From the NCBI GenBank assembly GCA_015056015.1, contig SVHD01000008.1, positions 1 through 64,000 on the forward strand: a DNA stretch of 64,000 nucleotides. Reading direction: 5' to 3'. Shown here in pieces: positions 63,844-64,000 of the stretch. The notes below the pieces were generated by a model. That model searched no databases. It saw nothing but the letters and a program-made list of their open reading frames with translations, and was not told the origin of the DNA. The translations under genes and the position numbers were made by a program. Every line of letters starts with the position of its first letter. Position 1 is the stretch's first letter. This DNA comes from Clostridiales bacterium (GTDB lineage: Bacteria > Bacillota > Clostridia > Christensenellales > Aristaeellaceae).

Positions 63844-64000
63844 ATGAAAAAGAAGGAACATCTGTCGTTTTTCGGCTGCGGGCCGGTATATTGCGCGATC
63901 ATCATTACGCTGACGGTGCTGGGTACGATCGCGGGCGGTCAGTCTTTGCTGAGCGGCGGTAGAGTGCTGCAGCTCAAGTGGCTCTTCTGGCCTGTCGGCA
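63844..64000 (+). CDS. membrane protein, truncated by window end
   Basis: MKKKEHLSFFGCGPVYCAIIITLTVLGTIAGGQSLLSGGRVLQLKWLFWPVG... Confidence 0.6.
   Translation, partial: MKKKEHLSFFGCGPVYCAIIITLTVLGTIAGGQSLLSGGRVLQLKWLFWPVG

Noticed and set aside
1-64000. tRNA, rRNA, prophage or integrase genes
   Set aside because: None recognised by eye on either strand; a tRNAscan/Infernal run would be needed to exclude small RNAs fully.

Overview
The window is a 64 kb, gene-dense chromosomal segment. The complete spoIIIAA-AH operon points to a spore-forming Clostridia-like Firmicute. It opens inside a 3'-truncated rpoB on the minus strand. Other recognisable genes are rpmE, yqhQ, prmC, prfA, a DnaD-type/DnaC-type helicase-loading pair, psuG, an rph-rdgB fusion, queH, birA, a Tet(M)-like translational GTPase, ppx/gppA, two MATE genes and tatB-tatA-tatC facing a Tat-dependent redox protein. 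There are two very large or Cys-rich secreted surface proteins. A compositionally different methyltransferase/membrane-protein operon runs off the right edge. No tRNA, rRNA, CRISPR array, transposase or integrase was recognised. The most unusual content is non-coding. (i) An 810-bp island between prmC and prfA is packed with perfect and nested palindromes, including a cloverleaf-like 125-bp element and a 118/119-bp tandem repeat with three hairpins per unit. (ii) A dispersed intergenic hairpin family occurs in at least 8 copies with covarying stems; one copy is interrupted by an 88-bp insert flanked by a 6-bp direct repeat. (iii) Composite repeat islands share three hairpin families in the same order. 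Coding oddities include a 55-aa SpoIIIAF, a 52-aa OadB-signature micropeptide coupled to thioredoxin, a GMP-synthase-like protein with a degenerate glutaminase domain, and a Tet(M)-like GTPase lacking the drug-release loop motif. All assignments come from reading the sequence and recalled family motifs; no database search was run.
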